NCBI RefSeq assembly: GCF_030269905.1
Contig: NZ_BSVC01000001.1
Location: 1-64,000 of the forward strand
From: Pelosinus sp. IPA-1
Lineage (GTDB): Bacteria; Bacillota; Negativicutes; DSM-13327
DNA length: 64,000 nucleotides
Reading direction: 5' to 3'
Part shown: positions 8,642 through 16,507 of the stretch, in pieces
Position numbering within the stretch: position 1 is the stretch's first letter
How the letters are laid out: each line of letters begins with the position of its first letter
Made by a program: the position numbers and the translations under genes
The notes under the pieces: generated by a model
Seen by the model: only the letters and a program-made list of their open reading frames with translations
Databases searched by the model: none
What the model was told of the DNA's origin: nothing

Positions 8642-10405
8642 GTGAGTATGATTTCAAGTAAAATCAATGACAAACAAATTATCATTAAACTGAAAAATAG
8701 GGTCTGCGATACATCGGAAGAGCTATTGTGTAGTGATTTATTTGCTACCATACTTACCATGGCAGTCAAGGAACTATCGAAGCGAAAATCTACTTTATTA
8801 GATATTTTTGAGAATAAGGATGATATTAAAGAGGAAGATATTAAGATCTTAATCGATACGTTTCATTACATATGTAAAATGCCTGTCAACCTTGTTAGTC
8901 AGGTTGTAAAAGGTTCTGAGCAGTTTTCTAGAGAGCCAGAATTACTTAATGATTTTGTTCAATACTTATATAATTATTGGCGGAATTTTAATCGCTTTAT
9001 CGTTTGCCAATCTGAAGGGGATGGGTTGGAAGCTAGACCTTATCGAACATTCCATTCTACGATAGAAAAATTAAATCACCTAGTAAGAAAGACATATCGA
9101 GATTTGCAGATCAATATAACACATCATCCAAAGGTGTTTAGACAGGTAACGGCTGGTGCGGAATTGGCGGCGATCAGTACAAGTGTTGCTGTACCTTTTT
9201 CTGGTAAGATCTATGAAAAACTAAATCAGGTTCAGATGATTCGTCAGGTATGCATCTATCCGCCTTTGGTTTTAGACCCTCCCATGAATAAACGGACAGG
9301 TAAGTTTGAGAGGATTGATCAAAATCCACTGGATTTAGTAGATATTCATGCAGATGAATGGCTGTGCTATCCTGCAAAGGTGGGACCGCTGGTTATTAAT
9401 ATTTATTTTCAGGATCGCTTTTTTGAACTAGGTTTCTCCTTGTGTAATCTATTTGAAATAGCGGATGATGATGAACTTGAGAAACAGCCAGATGCCGTAT
9501 TCCTTTTTGGCGTACCGGGCAAGGTCTTGGATGGTCTGACTAAGCTGCCTACTGTATTTTATGAGGATAATGAGAATGAAATGTTAGTGGCGGCAATTCC
9601 CAATCGAGACGAGTTTGGGTATTTCGGTTATTTGAAGAAAATGGCTCTTACCTTGCATAATATACGAATGATGAAGACGGGGAAAATGCCCTTCCATGGT
9701 GCGATGGCTAGAATTATTCTAAAGGGAAATAAGGAAGCGAATGTATTGGTTATGGGGGATACGGGAGCAGGAAAATCCGAAACGTTAGAAGCTTTTCGTG
9801 TTCTCGGAGAAGAGTATATTCAAGATATCATTGTTATTGCAGATGATATGGGATCTTTGTCTATTAATGAGAAGGGTGAGGTTATTGGTTATGGTACTGA
9901 AATAGGGGCTTATGTTCGCTTAGACGATTTGAATCCAGGTTACGCTTTTGGTCAGATTGATAGAGCCATCATTATGAACCCAAGTCAGAAGAATGCTCGG
10001 ACGATTTTGCCGGTCACTACGTATGATAAAATAGTCAAAGGACATAAAGTAGATTTCCTATTATATTGTAATAATTTTGATCAGATTGATGAGGAGCATC
10101 CGATTATTGAGGAATTTTCCAATGCTACAGAGGCAATTAATGTCTTTAGATCGGGCGCAGTTATGAGTAAAGGTACTACGACGTCTACAGGCTTGGTTCA
10201 AACCTATTTTGCGAATGTATTTGGTCCATCTCAATACAGACAAATCCATGAAATCATCGCTAAGAAATATTTCGAGGCATTTTTTCAGCAAGGGATATTC
10301 GTTGGTCAAATGCGTACTAGGCTGAGTATTGCAGGCTGGGAGCGAAAGGGTCCAGAAGAAGCCGCAAGAGGACTGCTTGAAATGATTCTGAGTAAAAGTA
10401 ATTAG
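8642..10405 (+). CDS. PEP carboxykinase-like P-loop protein
   Basis: This protein of about 587 residues has a C-terminal half that aligns by eye with ATP-dependent PEP carboxykinase. It has a P-loop GDTGAGKSET (about residue 371), then IADDMGSL in place of the LIGDDEH metal loop, NARTILPVT in place of the NTRVSYP arginine motif, and a FRSGAV...GLVQTYFANVFGP segment like the FLSGYT...FSTCFGAPF end. The N-terminal 300 residues are not recognisable. A phosphotransfer or carboxykinase-fold activity is likely; true PEP carboxykinase function is doubtful. The GTG start at 8642 is chosen because GGGGGAG sits seven bases upstream; ATG 8648 or 8624 are alternatives. Confidence 0.7.
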   Translation: MSMISSKINDKQIIIKLKNRVCDTSEELLCSDLFATILTMAVKELSKRKSTLLDIFENKDDIKEEDIKILIDTFHYICKMPVNLVSQVVKGSEQFSREPELLNDFVQYLYNYWRNFNRFIVCQSEGDGLEARPYRTFHSTIEKLNHLVRKTYRDLQINITHHPKVFRQVTAGAELAAISTSVAVPFSGKIYEKLNQVQMIRQVCIYPPLVLDPPMNKRTGKFERIDQNPLDLVDIHADEWLCYPAKVGPLVINIYFQDRFFELGFSLCNLFEIADDDELEKQPDAVFLFGVPGKVLDGLTKLPTVFYEDNENEMLVAAIPNRDEFGYFGYLKKMALTLHNIRMMKTGKMPFHGAMARIILKGNKEANVLVMGDTGAGKSETLEAFRVLGEEYIQDIIVIADDMGSLSINEKGEVIGYGTEIGAYVRLDDLNPGYAFGQIDRAIIMNPSQKNARTILPVTTYDKIVKGHKVDFLLYCNNFDQIDEEHPIIEEFSNATEAINVFRSGAVMSKGTTTSTGLVQTYFANVFGPSQYRQIHEIIAKKYFEAFFQQGIFVGQMRTRLSIAGWERKGPEEAARGLLEMILSKSN

Positions 10406-10469
10406 TGTAATTTAACATTGTTATGATTGCCTGGAGTCTAAGGAAATAAGATAGTGAACGATTAAGAAG

Positions 10470-10518
10470 GATAAAAATCCAACGAAATTCTCAAAGGAAT
10501 TCGTTGGATTTTTGTACA
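10470..10518 (+). terminator. Rho-independent terminator
   Basis: Arms AAAATCCAACGAAATTC and GAATTCGTTGGATTTTT with a short loop (CTCAAAG) and a terminal T-run. It follows the PEP-carboxykinase-like gene and overlaps the start of the duplicated flavoprotein fragment. Confidence 0.8.
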
Positions 10519-10817
10519 TCGTGAAAGAGAAGCAGGTAACAGCTCAAATGAAGCTGTTATGGGATAGACTCTGCGGCTTGTTTGATGAAAATTTCAAGCC
10601 CAGGTATGCCGCCCAAAAACTAATTATGGTATATTCTCAAGGGAATCCAAACGCCCAGGCTTTTCAGACATCTTTTCAAACCAATGAAGCTGTGCTTAAG
10701 ATGTTTGGCTTACATGTAGTTGACACTATTTTAGTGACGGGCGCTCCAGGTCCCAACACCGCAGCAAAGAATAAAGAGATTTTATTGAAAGCTTATGAAG
10801 CAGGAAAAAGTGCTTAG
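10512..10817 (+). pseudogene. 3' fragment of the Fe-S flavoprotein (duplicate)
   Basis: From about 10531 the frame repeats residues from QVTAQMKLLWDRLCG to the C-terminus of the protein at 6723-7274, with few changes. The FMN loop and cysteine motif are absent. The copied block continues beyond the stop through the R3 terminator to about 11035, so it is a segmental duplication, not a gene family member. It is unlikely to bind FMN. Confidence 0.8.
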
Positions 10818-10834
10818 CCAATAGGCAAATGAGT

Positions 10835-10876
10835 ACCGCCCCTATCCTCAGAATGTTGAGGGTAGGGGCGGTTTTG
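10835..10876 (+). terminator. R3-type terminator (copy 2, in the duplication)
   Basis: Same stem and T-run as at 7292, carried along in the segmental duplication. The next 150 bases are the rest of the duplicated tail, ending near CTGTCCCCTTGACAT at about 11020-11034. Confidence 0.75.
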
Positions 10877-11103
10877 TTAGAAAAAATAAAAGAGTTATTC
10901 TTTTCTATAAGGAGAGGAAGGGGTAATGTTATTAACGCTTCAACCTGATACTTAACCTCCGCTTATAAATAACATTGACCCTTTCCTGTAGATAAGAAAG
11001 TCACTATGTCGAAGGACCTGTCCCCTTGACATGCATTGACACATTTGTATAAACCGCGTGAAACAAAACATATCAATAGAAGATTTCTTTTACCACACAA
11101 CAT

Positions 11104-11145
11104 AAAAGCCAATTCCCTTTATAGTAAGGGAATTGGCTTTTGGAT
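11104..11145. terminator. hairpin terminator downstream of the XRE gene
   Basis: A 16-bp perfect stem, AAAAGCCAATTCCCTT / AAGGGAATTGGCTTTT, with T/A flanks. It is suitable for terminating the leftward XRE gene (which ends at 11230) or rightward transcripts. Confidence 0.75.
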
Positions 11146-11229
11146 TTTAACTATACATCCTGTCTTGTGCGAGGTCAGGTCACCTTTAACCTATATTTTG
11201 GTAGATTTGATTGTTCGGATAATGAGTCA

Positions 11230-11457
11230 CTATTTTCGCTTGGGGTCATCGGATCGTCCAACGAGATAGTCAATAGATACTTCAAAATGATCAGCGATAG
11301 CCGCTAGTTTTTCAATGGAAGGTAGATTGCTGCCGCTCGCAAATTGGCTGATAGCTGGACGACTTACACCAATCGCATTTCCTAAAGCCTGTTTGGAGGT
11401 TTGAGTCTCTTTCATAAGTAAATTTAAACGTTCAATAAAAAGATCTTTTTTAAACAT
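11230..11457 (-). CDS. XRE-family helix-turn-helix regulator
   Basis: A 75-residue Cro/CI-type DNA-binding protein (SKQALGNAIGVSRPAISQFA, then LPSIEKLAAIADHFEVSIDY). It consists of almost nothing but the HTH domain. The ATG at 11457 is preferred over the longer frame from 11514, because AGAGG precedes it and the longer version would translate the operator palindromes. Two GTAAG-N5-CTTAC palindromes just upstream suggest autorepression. Confidence 0.88.
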   Translation of the reverse strand: MFKKDLFIERLNLLMKETQTSKQALGNAIGVSRPAISQFASGSNLPSIEKLAAIADHFEVSIDYLVGRSDDPKRK

Positions 11458-11469
11458 ATAAAAACCTCT

Positions 11470-11512
11470 TGACCGTAAGTATAACTTACGATATAATTTC
11501 AATATGGTAAGC
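11470..11512. promoter_or_regulatory. paired XRE operators
   Basis: CCGTAAGTATAACTTACG near 11473-11490 and GGTAAGCAATACTTAC near 11505-11520 share GTAAG-N5-CTTAC. They lie directly before the XRE start codon and would block its promoter when bound. The match between the two sites is seen; the regulator assignment is inferred. Confidence 0.6.
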
Positions 11513-11778
11513 AATACTTACTATATTGAATAATTCATTAATTGTGTATTTGCGGTACAGATATATAACTACATATGTATTTCATTATAACTCATATCTA
11601 ACTATAGTTCCTAGTTGATTTTCCCAAATTACTCTAAAAAACATATGAAAATTGATAAACCATATTAGCATGGCTACGTAGAATAGTCTAATTCTAGAAA
11701 AAATAGGGGCGTACATGGATAAGAACAATCTTAGAAACATGGCAGGAGTTCACTTTAAATACTAAGGAGAGGATTATC

Positions 11779-12072
11779 GTGAAAAAAGAAAGCCTTTTTG
11801 AATGTGCAATGGATTCTATGGAGGATATTAGCCTTAACATACCACTACAGCAAATATCAAACGACTATTACTATTCCAATATAGCGGCTAAAGAATATGA
11901 AGAGGAACTACGAGCAGCACTCCCTCAGAATTTACACCTCATTTTAAGTAGGCTAGCGGATAAAAATAATGAAAGAGAAGCAGCAAGTATGGCCGTTAGT
12001 TATCGACAAGGATTTTCTGATTCCATACGCTTTATCATGCAGGCATTATCCTGGGAGCCATCAAGGCGGTGA
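11779..12072 (+). CDS. conserved-looking hypothetical protein (possibly DUF6809)
   Basis: A 97-residue soluble acidic protein beginning MKKESLFECAMDSMEDI, with a C-terminal helix SYRQGFSDSIRFIMQAL. The YxxGFxDxxxxxxxAL pattern recalls the small DUF6809 proteins of Firmicutes, but this is from memory and uncertain. The GTG start has an AAGGAGAGGA site. A decayed relative may lie at about 52290-52386. No function can be assigned. Confidence 0.6.
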   Translation: MKKESLFECAMDSMEDISLNIPLQQISNDYYYSNIAAKEYEEELRAALPQNLHLILSRLADKNNEREAASMAVSYRQGFSDSIRFIMQALSWEPSRR

Positions 12073-12091
12073 TTTATTGGAAATAGAACGA

Positions 12092-12118
12092 AAGGTACTC
12101 TGTAAAGGGTGCCTTTTG
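12092..12118 (+). terminator. small hairpin AAAGGTACTC...GGTGCCTTT
   Basis: An imperfect hairpin, AAAGGTACTCTGTAAAGGG followed by TGCCTTT. The same sequence recurs at 26322-26346 after another small gene, so it is a short repeated terminator-like element. Confidence 0.5.
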
Positions 12119-12175
12119 AAAATGATAGCGTCCCTATCCTCAGAGTGCCGAGGGTAGGGACGTTATCATTTTTAT
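12119..12175 (+). terminator. R3-type terminator (copy 3)
   Basis: A 21-bp imperfect stem with outer AATGATA / TATCATT and inner GTCCCTATCCTC / GAGGGTAGGGAC arms, then TTTTTATA. Its core is shared with the hairpins at 7292, 10835 and 21787. Confidence 0.8.
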
Positions 12176-12247
12176 ATAATCGCTCTTTCAGAAAGAATGT
12201 CCTTTTATTGTATGAGGGAAAGGGTCAATGTTCAGGAAGATGTAGTG

Positions 12248-12350
12248 CCCTGCCAAATTTTTGTAGAAATTGTGGCAGGAGTTCTTTGTGTTTATAGGAA
12301 ATATTACAAAGATAGAGTGAAAATAGATTTTAATTATTGGGTTGACTCGT
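12248..12350. repeat. dispersed palindromic repeat R1, copy 2
   Basis: CCTGCCAAATTTTTGTAGAA and GGCAGGAGTTCTTTGTG, followed by the tail TATTACAAAGATAGAGTGA and ATTTTAATTATTGG. The left arm is truncated relative to copies 3 and 5. The tail is shared with the copy at 20620. Confidence 0.75.
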
Positions 12351-12454
12351 CGGAGTCCTTGCGATTTTACTAAAAGATATGGCATGGACTACTGAAAAAG
12401 ATAGAAAAACTTTCGAATCGAAACAAGAAAAAAATAGACATTGGAGAATTTTAA

Positions 12455-13315
12455 ATGATAAAGTTAATTGCATCTGACATGGACGGAACGCTCATATTTG
12501 ATCAGAAAATTTCAAAGGAAAATCTAGAGGCGATTCACGCAGCGCAAAAAAAAGGAATAAAGTTTGCTATTGCAACTGGTAGAGCCTATGAGGATGTTAA
12601 GCCATTCTTAGATCAATATGGGTTAACATGTGAATGTGTAGTTTTGAATGGGGGAGAGTATCGGGATATCGCAGGTTCGATAGTGGAAGGAATTTATATT
12701 GATAAGAGTCTGGTAACTGAAATTATGAGCATACTATCTGAGAGCAATTTAGCAGTTGAGATATATACAAATAATGGGTATTATACAACGAATACAGAGG
12801 AAGAAATATTTGATAGTATGGTTAAACGATCAAAGATTTTTAGGCCGCATATTACAGATTCAAATGAAATTTACCAGAATGCGTTAAATCATCCGCATTT
12901 TGTTAAAATGAAATACATAACGAATATAGATGAATTTCTGAAAAGCAATGTAGAAATAGGCAAATTTATTTCTTTTGCAGATACAGCGAATGAATTATAT
13001 GGACCACGAGAAAAATTAAATAAATTAAGAGGGATCGTGGTATCCTCTAGTTTTACAACAAATATTGAAATTAATGATAGGTATGCAACCAAAGGACGGA
13101 TATTAGCCAAAGCTGCAGCTAGAATGGGGATAAATAAAGACGAAGTAGCTATTTTAGGCGATGGGTTTAATGATTATTCTATGTTTGTAGAGTTTCCCAA
13201 TTCATTTGCTATGGAAAATGCAATACCAGAAATTAAAGAGGTGGCGAAATATATCACGGCAAGTAATGTGGAGCATGGTGTAGCAAAAGCCATTTATCGC
13301 ATATTAGAACGCTAG
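12455..13315 (+). CDS. Cof-type HAD-superfamily phosphatase
   Basis: A 286-residue class IIB HAD hydrolase of the Cof/YidA group. All four motifs are visible: SDMDGTL at the N-terminus (nucleophile Asp), ATGR (motif II), the Lys in TKGRILAKAA (motif III) and ILGDGFNDYSMF (motif IV). The inserted cap domain lies between residues 85 and 190. These enzymes dephosphorylate sugar phosphates, flavin precursors or similar small molecules; the substrate cannot be read from sequence. The gene is monocistronic, with a GGAG site before the ATG. Confidence 0.92.
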   Translation: MIKLIASDMDGTLIFDQKISKENLEAIHAAQKKGIKFAIATGRAYEDVKPFLDQYGLTCECVVLNGGEYRDIAGSIVEGIYIDKSLVTEIMSILSESNLAVEIYTNNGYYTTNTEEEIFDSMVKRSKIFRPHITDSNEIYQNALNHPHFVKMKYITNIDEFLKSNVEIGKFISFADTANELYGPREKLNKLRGIVVSSSFTTNIEINDRYATKGRILAKAAARMGINKDEVAILGDGFNDYSMFVEFPNSFAMENAIPEIKEVAKYITASNVEHGVAKAIYRILER

Positions 13316-13489
13316 TGACAGTCATGGACGGGGGTTTGAGGGACAAGGAGATCTGTCCAATGTATTTATATATTGTTAAATCATTTCGCTGTTATACCTG
13401 ATACGGAGAGCTGTATTATCTTCCCATATTTGATATACGTACTTTTCCAATATGATGACGAAAGGGAACGTCCCCAGTATCCTATTTCG

Positions 13490-13518
13490 TTGAAATAGAA
13501 ACAAAAATTTAATATAAT
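13490..13518 (+). promoter_or_regulatory. sigma-A promoter of the MarR gene, overlapping an operator
   Basis: TTGAAA (13490-13495), 17 bases, TATAAT (13513-13518). A 22-bp box at 13485-13506 matches 19 of 22 positions of the two boxes before the MFS gene, so MarR probably represses itself by covering the -35 region. Confidence 0.8.
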
Positions 13519-13552
13519 ATTGTTAATGCACCAACGGGCGGGAGGACAGGCC

Positions 13553-14026
13553 ATGAACAAAGAAGAACAGGTCATGATGCGTTTCAGGGACTTACACAAC
13601 AAGATGGTTTGGCTTAATAAGCTTAAGATGGAAGACAGTCTTAAGGGTTATAAGCCTTCTGAAGTGCATTGCATCGAATACATTGGAAGAAATGTAGATT
13701 CCAACGTGACAAAACTTGCGGAGCCCTTTTATATGACTAGGGGGGCCATAAGTAAAATGACCAAGAAGCTCATAAAAAAGGGTGTCATTGAAAGCTATCA
13801 GAAGCCGGATAATAAGAAAGAAATTTATTTCAGGCTTACTGAACAAGGGCAAGAAATTTACAAAGTCCATGAGGAGTTGCACAAAGAGTTTCAAGAGCGG
13901 GATAGAGCTGTATTTGAGCAGGTAACCAAGGAACAATTTGACAGTATGCTTAGCTTCGTGGAAAAGTATAATAGGCATTTGGATGCAGAAATCAAGAAAC
14001 AGGGTTTAGATATTAAGTCGGAATAA
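13553..14026 (+). CDS. MarR-family transcriptional regulator
   Basis: A 157-residue winged-helix regulator. The recognition region is LAEPFYMTRGAISKMTKKLI, followed by the wing (ESYQKPDNKKEIYFRLTEQG). The ATG at 13553 is chosen because GGGAGGAC lies just upstream; the frame is open from 13520. The gene precedes an MFS exporter and a flavoprotein, and shares an operator-like box with the exporter promoter. It is therefore probably the repressor of a drug- or toxin-inducible efflux unit. The stop overlaps the end of a structured repeat (R6). Confidence 0.9.
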   Translation: MNKEEQVMMRFRDLHNKMVWLNKLKMEDSLKGYKPSEVHCIEYIGRNVDSNVTKLAEPFYMTRGAISKMTKKLIKKGVIESYQKPDNKKEIYFRLTEQGQEIYKVHEELHKEFQERDRAVFEQVTKEQFDSMLSFVEKYNRHLDAEIKKQGLDIKSE

Positions 14027-14260
14027 ACTAGACTTGATTCAGATGGTGTGTTAAACTCCATCTGAATCTTAGTCGACGTTATCCAGGGACTTAGCCGCTC
14101 TTTATTCACCGCCTATAGATAAGTGAGCCTTGGGTTTGCAAGAACCCTTAGCGCGAACTTATTTCGAATTTACAGACTGTTCCCTTTTTGTAAGAAAAGG
14201 GATTATAGGCTGTTAATGAGATGCGGAAGTATTAGAGCGGGTTAGTCATCGGATAAATTT
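14027..14260 (-). repeat. structured repeat R6, copy A (reverse orientation)
   Basis: Read on the minus strand: TTTATCCGATGACTAACCCG, CTCTAATAC, a long variable arm of about 110 bases with its own hairpins, AAGAGCGGCTAAGTCCCTGG, ATAACGTCGACTAAG, then a terminal hairpin with GATTCAGATGG / CCATCTGAATC arms. Copies B (34352) and C (38061) share the core. TTATCC pairs with GGATAA, and CCGCTCT with AGAGCGG. Confidence 0.75.
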
Positions 14261-14328
14261 GAATAATGAAAATGAAACCACAGGCAGCCCAACTCTATTG
14301 AGAACGGGCTGCATTTTTATTGCAGTCG

Positions 14329-14387
14329 TTTTGTTGACAAAGAAACAAAACGATGATAAGATGATTTTTGTTGACAAAGAAACAAAA
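14329..14387 (+). promoter_or_regulatory. MFS promoter with two MarR-type boxes
   Basis: Two identical 22-bp boxes (14329-14350 and 14366-14387; core GTTGACAAAGAAACAAAA) are 37 bp apart. The first contains the -35 TTGACA; the -10 TAAGAT lies 17 bp on, at 14357-14362, between the boxes. A third, 19/22 match covers the MarR promoter. Confidence 0.8.
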
Positions 14388-14412
14388 ATCATCTTTTGAG
14401 AGGAAAATTTAA

Positions 14413-15651
14413 ATGTTCAAATTTAGATCACAAAATGTACAGAACACAGAACAAACCGTAGATAAAAAGGCTTTACTATTCGGTCTTATGTTTGTGTTTC
14501 TTTGCGGAATAGGCTTCGGTATCATAACACCTGTCGTCCCATTCTTAGTACAGCCTTATACAAGCAATCCGGGAGATCAAGCGATAGTTGTTACGCTGCT
14601 GACCTCTGCTTATGCAGTCTGCGTGTTTTTTTCGGCCCCCGGACTTGGAGCTTTGAGCGACAGATATGGCCGTCGTCCAGTACTCTTAGTATGTCTTTTG
14701 GGGTCCGCAATCGGGTACTTAGTTTTTGGCATAGGAGGAGCTCTATGGGTACTATTTGCTGGGCGCATAATAGAAGGTATAGCAGGCGGGAGCATAAGCA
14801 CAATCTTGGCATATTTTGCAGACATCACTCCTCCAGAACAGAGAACGAAATACTTTGGATGGGTGAGTGCGGCTTCAGGTGTAGGCTTCGTCATTGGCCC
14901 AACTCTAGGCGGATTACTTGCCAAGTTTGGTTATTCTGTACCCATGTATTTTGGAGCAATCATAACTTTATTGAATGTTGTTTATGGATTCTTTTTTATG
15001 CCTGAGAGCCTTAACAAGAATAATAGACTGAAAGAAATTGCCTTTGTAAGACTGAATCCATTTACACAACTTGTAAACGTACTTTCCATGAAAAACTTAA
15101 AAAGGCTGCTTGTCGCAGCGTTCTTACTTTGGATGCCCAACGGATCTTTACAGGCGGTTCTTTCACAATTTACAATAGATACTTTCAGTTGGGAACCTGC
15201 ACAAATCGGACTTGTGTTTTCAATTATTGGCTTCCAAGACATCATTTCACAAGGTTTTATAATGCCAAAGCTTTTGATAAAACTTAGCGATAAACAGATA
15301 GCAATTCTTGGAATGGTTTCCGAGATTATAGGCTACAGTCTTATTGCAGCATCGGCTTTGTTCTCATTTTATCCTCTTTTTATCGCTGGAATGTTTATAT
15401 TTGGTTTTGGTGATTCGCTCATTGGGCCTTCATTCAATGGGATGCTCTCCAAGTCTGTCGATTCTAGTGAACAAGGAAGGATTCAAGGAGGTAGCCAATC
15501 CATTCAGGCTTTAGCAAGAATCATTGGGCCTATCATTGGAGGTCAAATCTATGTATCACTTGGTCATGCCGCACCTGCCTTTATGGGTATGATCCTTATA
15601 GCAGTGGCAATACCAATTTTGTATAAGGGTACGCATGTAAATAAGTGCTAA
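14413..15651 (+). CDS. MFS multidrug-type efflux transporter
   Basis: A 412-residue, 12-helix major facilitator. Motif A is GALSDRYGRRPVLL between helices 2 and 3, and motif C-like GFVIGPTLGGLLAKFG lies in helix 5, both marks of drug:proton antiporters of the TetA/DHA1 type. The substrate is unknown. It lies downstream of MarR with two strong operator-like boxes in its promoter, and 16 bases ahead of a flavoprotein that is probably co-transcribed. Confidence 0.9.
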   Translation: MFKFRSQNVQNTEQTVDKKALLFGLMFVFLCGIGFGIITPVVPFLVQPYTSNPGDQAIVVTLLTSAYAVCVFFSAPGLGALSDRYGRRPVLLVCLLGSAIGYLVFGIGGALWVLFAGRIIEGIAGGSISTILAYFADITPPEQRTKYFGWVSAASGVGFVIGPTLGGLLAKFGYSVPMYFGAIITLLNVVYGFFFMPESLNKNNRLKEIAFVRLNPFTQLVNVLSMKNLKRLLVAAFLLWMPNGSLQAVLSQFTIDTFSWEPAQIGLVFSIIGFQDIISQGFIMPKLLIKLSDKQIAILGMVSEIIGYSLIAASALFSFYPLFIAGMFIFGFGDSLIGPSFNGMLSKSVDSSEQGRIQGGSQSIQALARIIGPIIGGQIYVSLGHAAPAFMGMILIAVAIPILYKGTHVNKC

Positions 15652-15667
15652 GGAGGAAAGAGGAAAG

Positions 15668-16255
15668 ATGAAAATCATCGGATTTACCGCAAGTCCACGG
15701 AAGGAAGGCAATACTGCCTGGACAGTTAATAAAATTCTCGAAGGTGCGAAAGAACAGGGCGCCGAAACTCAATCCTGGTATTTCAGCGATCTTGATATCA
15801 AACCGTGCAAGAGTTGTTATGGCTGCAAAAGGGGCGATCGGGGTTGTATAATCAACGACGACATGCAAAAACTTTATGACGCGATTGAGCATGCCGATGC
15901 CCTTGTTCTCGGCTCGCCGGTTTACATGGGGCAGATGAGTGCCCAAGCGAAGATATTCACCGACAGGTTGTTTGCGCGATTTTCTCCGCGATTCTCTCCG
16001 TATTTCAAAGAAGAAAATGCCGCGAAGAAAAAGTTGATTCTTGTGTTCACTCAGGGTAATCCTGATTCGGGCATGTTCCAGTTGTATTTTGATTATACGA
16101 AAAAAATGTTTGAGTTGCTGGAATTTGATGTTAAAGAGGTACAAGTCGTTGCCGGTATGCGAAATGAACCGGCGTATGAAAGAAAAGATCTGCACACTGC
16201 CATGAAGGATATCGGTTCATCGTTGGTTTCGGGGAGCAATCGGGGGCAGGCTTGA
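15668..16255 (+). CDS. NADPH-dependent FMN reductase / iron-sulfur flavoprotein
   Basis: A 195-residue flavodoxin-fold protein with the phosphate loop FTASPRKEGNT and cysteine motif CKSCYGCKRGDRGC. It is co-directed with and close behind the MFS exporter, so it probably belongs to the MarR-controlled response, for instance detoxifying quinones or nitroaromatics. The last codons (SNRGQA and stop) are encoded inside a dispersed repeat (R4), so the original C-terminus was probably replaced by repeat insertion. The AGGAGGAAAGAGG site supports the ATG. Confidence 0.87.
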   Translation: MKIIGFTASPRKEGNTAWTVNKILEGAKEQGAETQSWYFSDLDIKPCKSCYGCKRGDRGCIINDDMQKLYDAIEHADALVLGSPVYMGQMSAQAKIFTDRLFARFSPRFSPYFKEENAAKKKLILVFTQGNPDSGMFQLYFDYTKKMFELLEFDVKEVQVVAGMRNEPAYERKDLHTAMKDIGSSLVSGSNRGQA

Positions 16256-16333
16256 CTTATGTCAAAATTGAGTTGTTTTGCTCACGATGTTGCATTAAAT
16301 CAAATTATTAATAGCTCAAGCCTGACCCCAGTT
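16231..16333. repeat. dispersed repeat R4, copy 1
   Basis: Starts GGGGAGCAATCGGGGGCAGG and CTTGACTTATGTCAAAA, and ends GCTCAAGCCTGACCCCA. The GGGGCAGGCTTGA and TCAAGCCTGACCCC ends are inverted. Relatives are at 17208-17275 and 18787-18917. It supplies the stop codon of the flavoprotein gene. Confidence 0.65.
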
Positions 16334-16338
16334 TTTGC

Positions 16339-16372
16339 GAGCAACTCAAAAGAACCGTCCCTGTGAGTTGCT
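16339..16372. repeat. REP-like arm (AGAACCGTCCC family)
   Basis: GCAACTCAAAAGAACCGTCC, then CTGTGAGTTGC. Outer GCAACTCA / TGAGTTGC arms pair. The remaining bases to 16500 contain no gene that I can see. Confidence 0.6.
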
Positions 16373-16507
16373 GAATTTATTATTTTTTCCTGATGAATTA
16401 GCTATTAGGTTTTGCATAATACCACTTGAATAGGACATTAATCTTTTCATGGTCTGCTTGGAAGTCAGATCATAAATCATGGTGGAAAGGGATGAATACT
16501 GTTAGCC

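Noticed and set aside
12109-12297. 62-codon frame at 12109
   Set aside because: Encoded by an R3 terminator hairpin followed by an R1 repeat.
14502-15005. 167-codon frame inside the MFS gene
   Set aside because: Overlaps a clear 12-helix transporter in another frame; rich in Cys, Arg and Trp and without a ribosome site.
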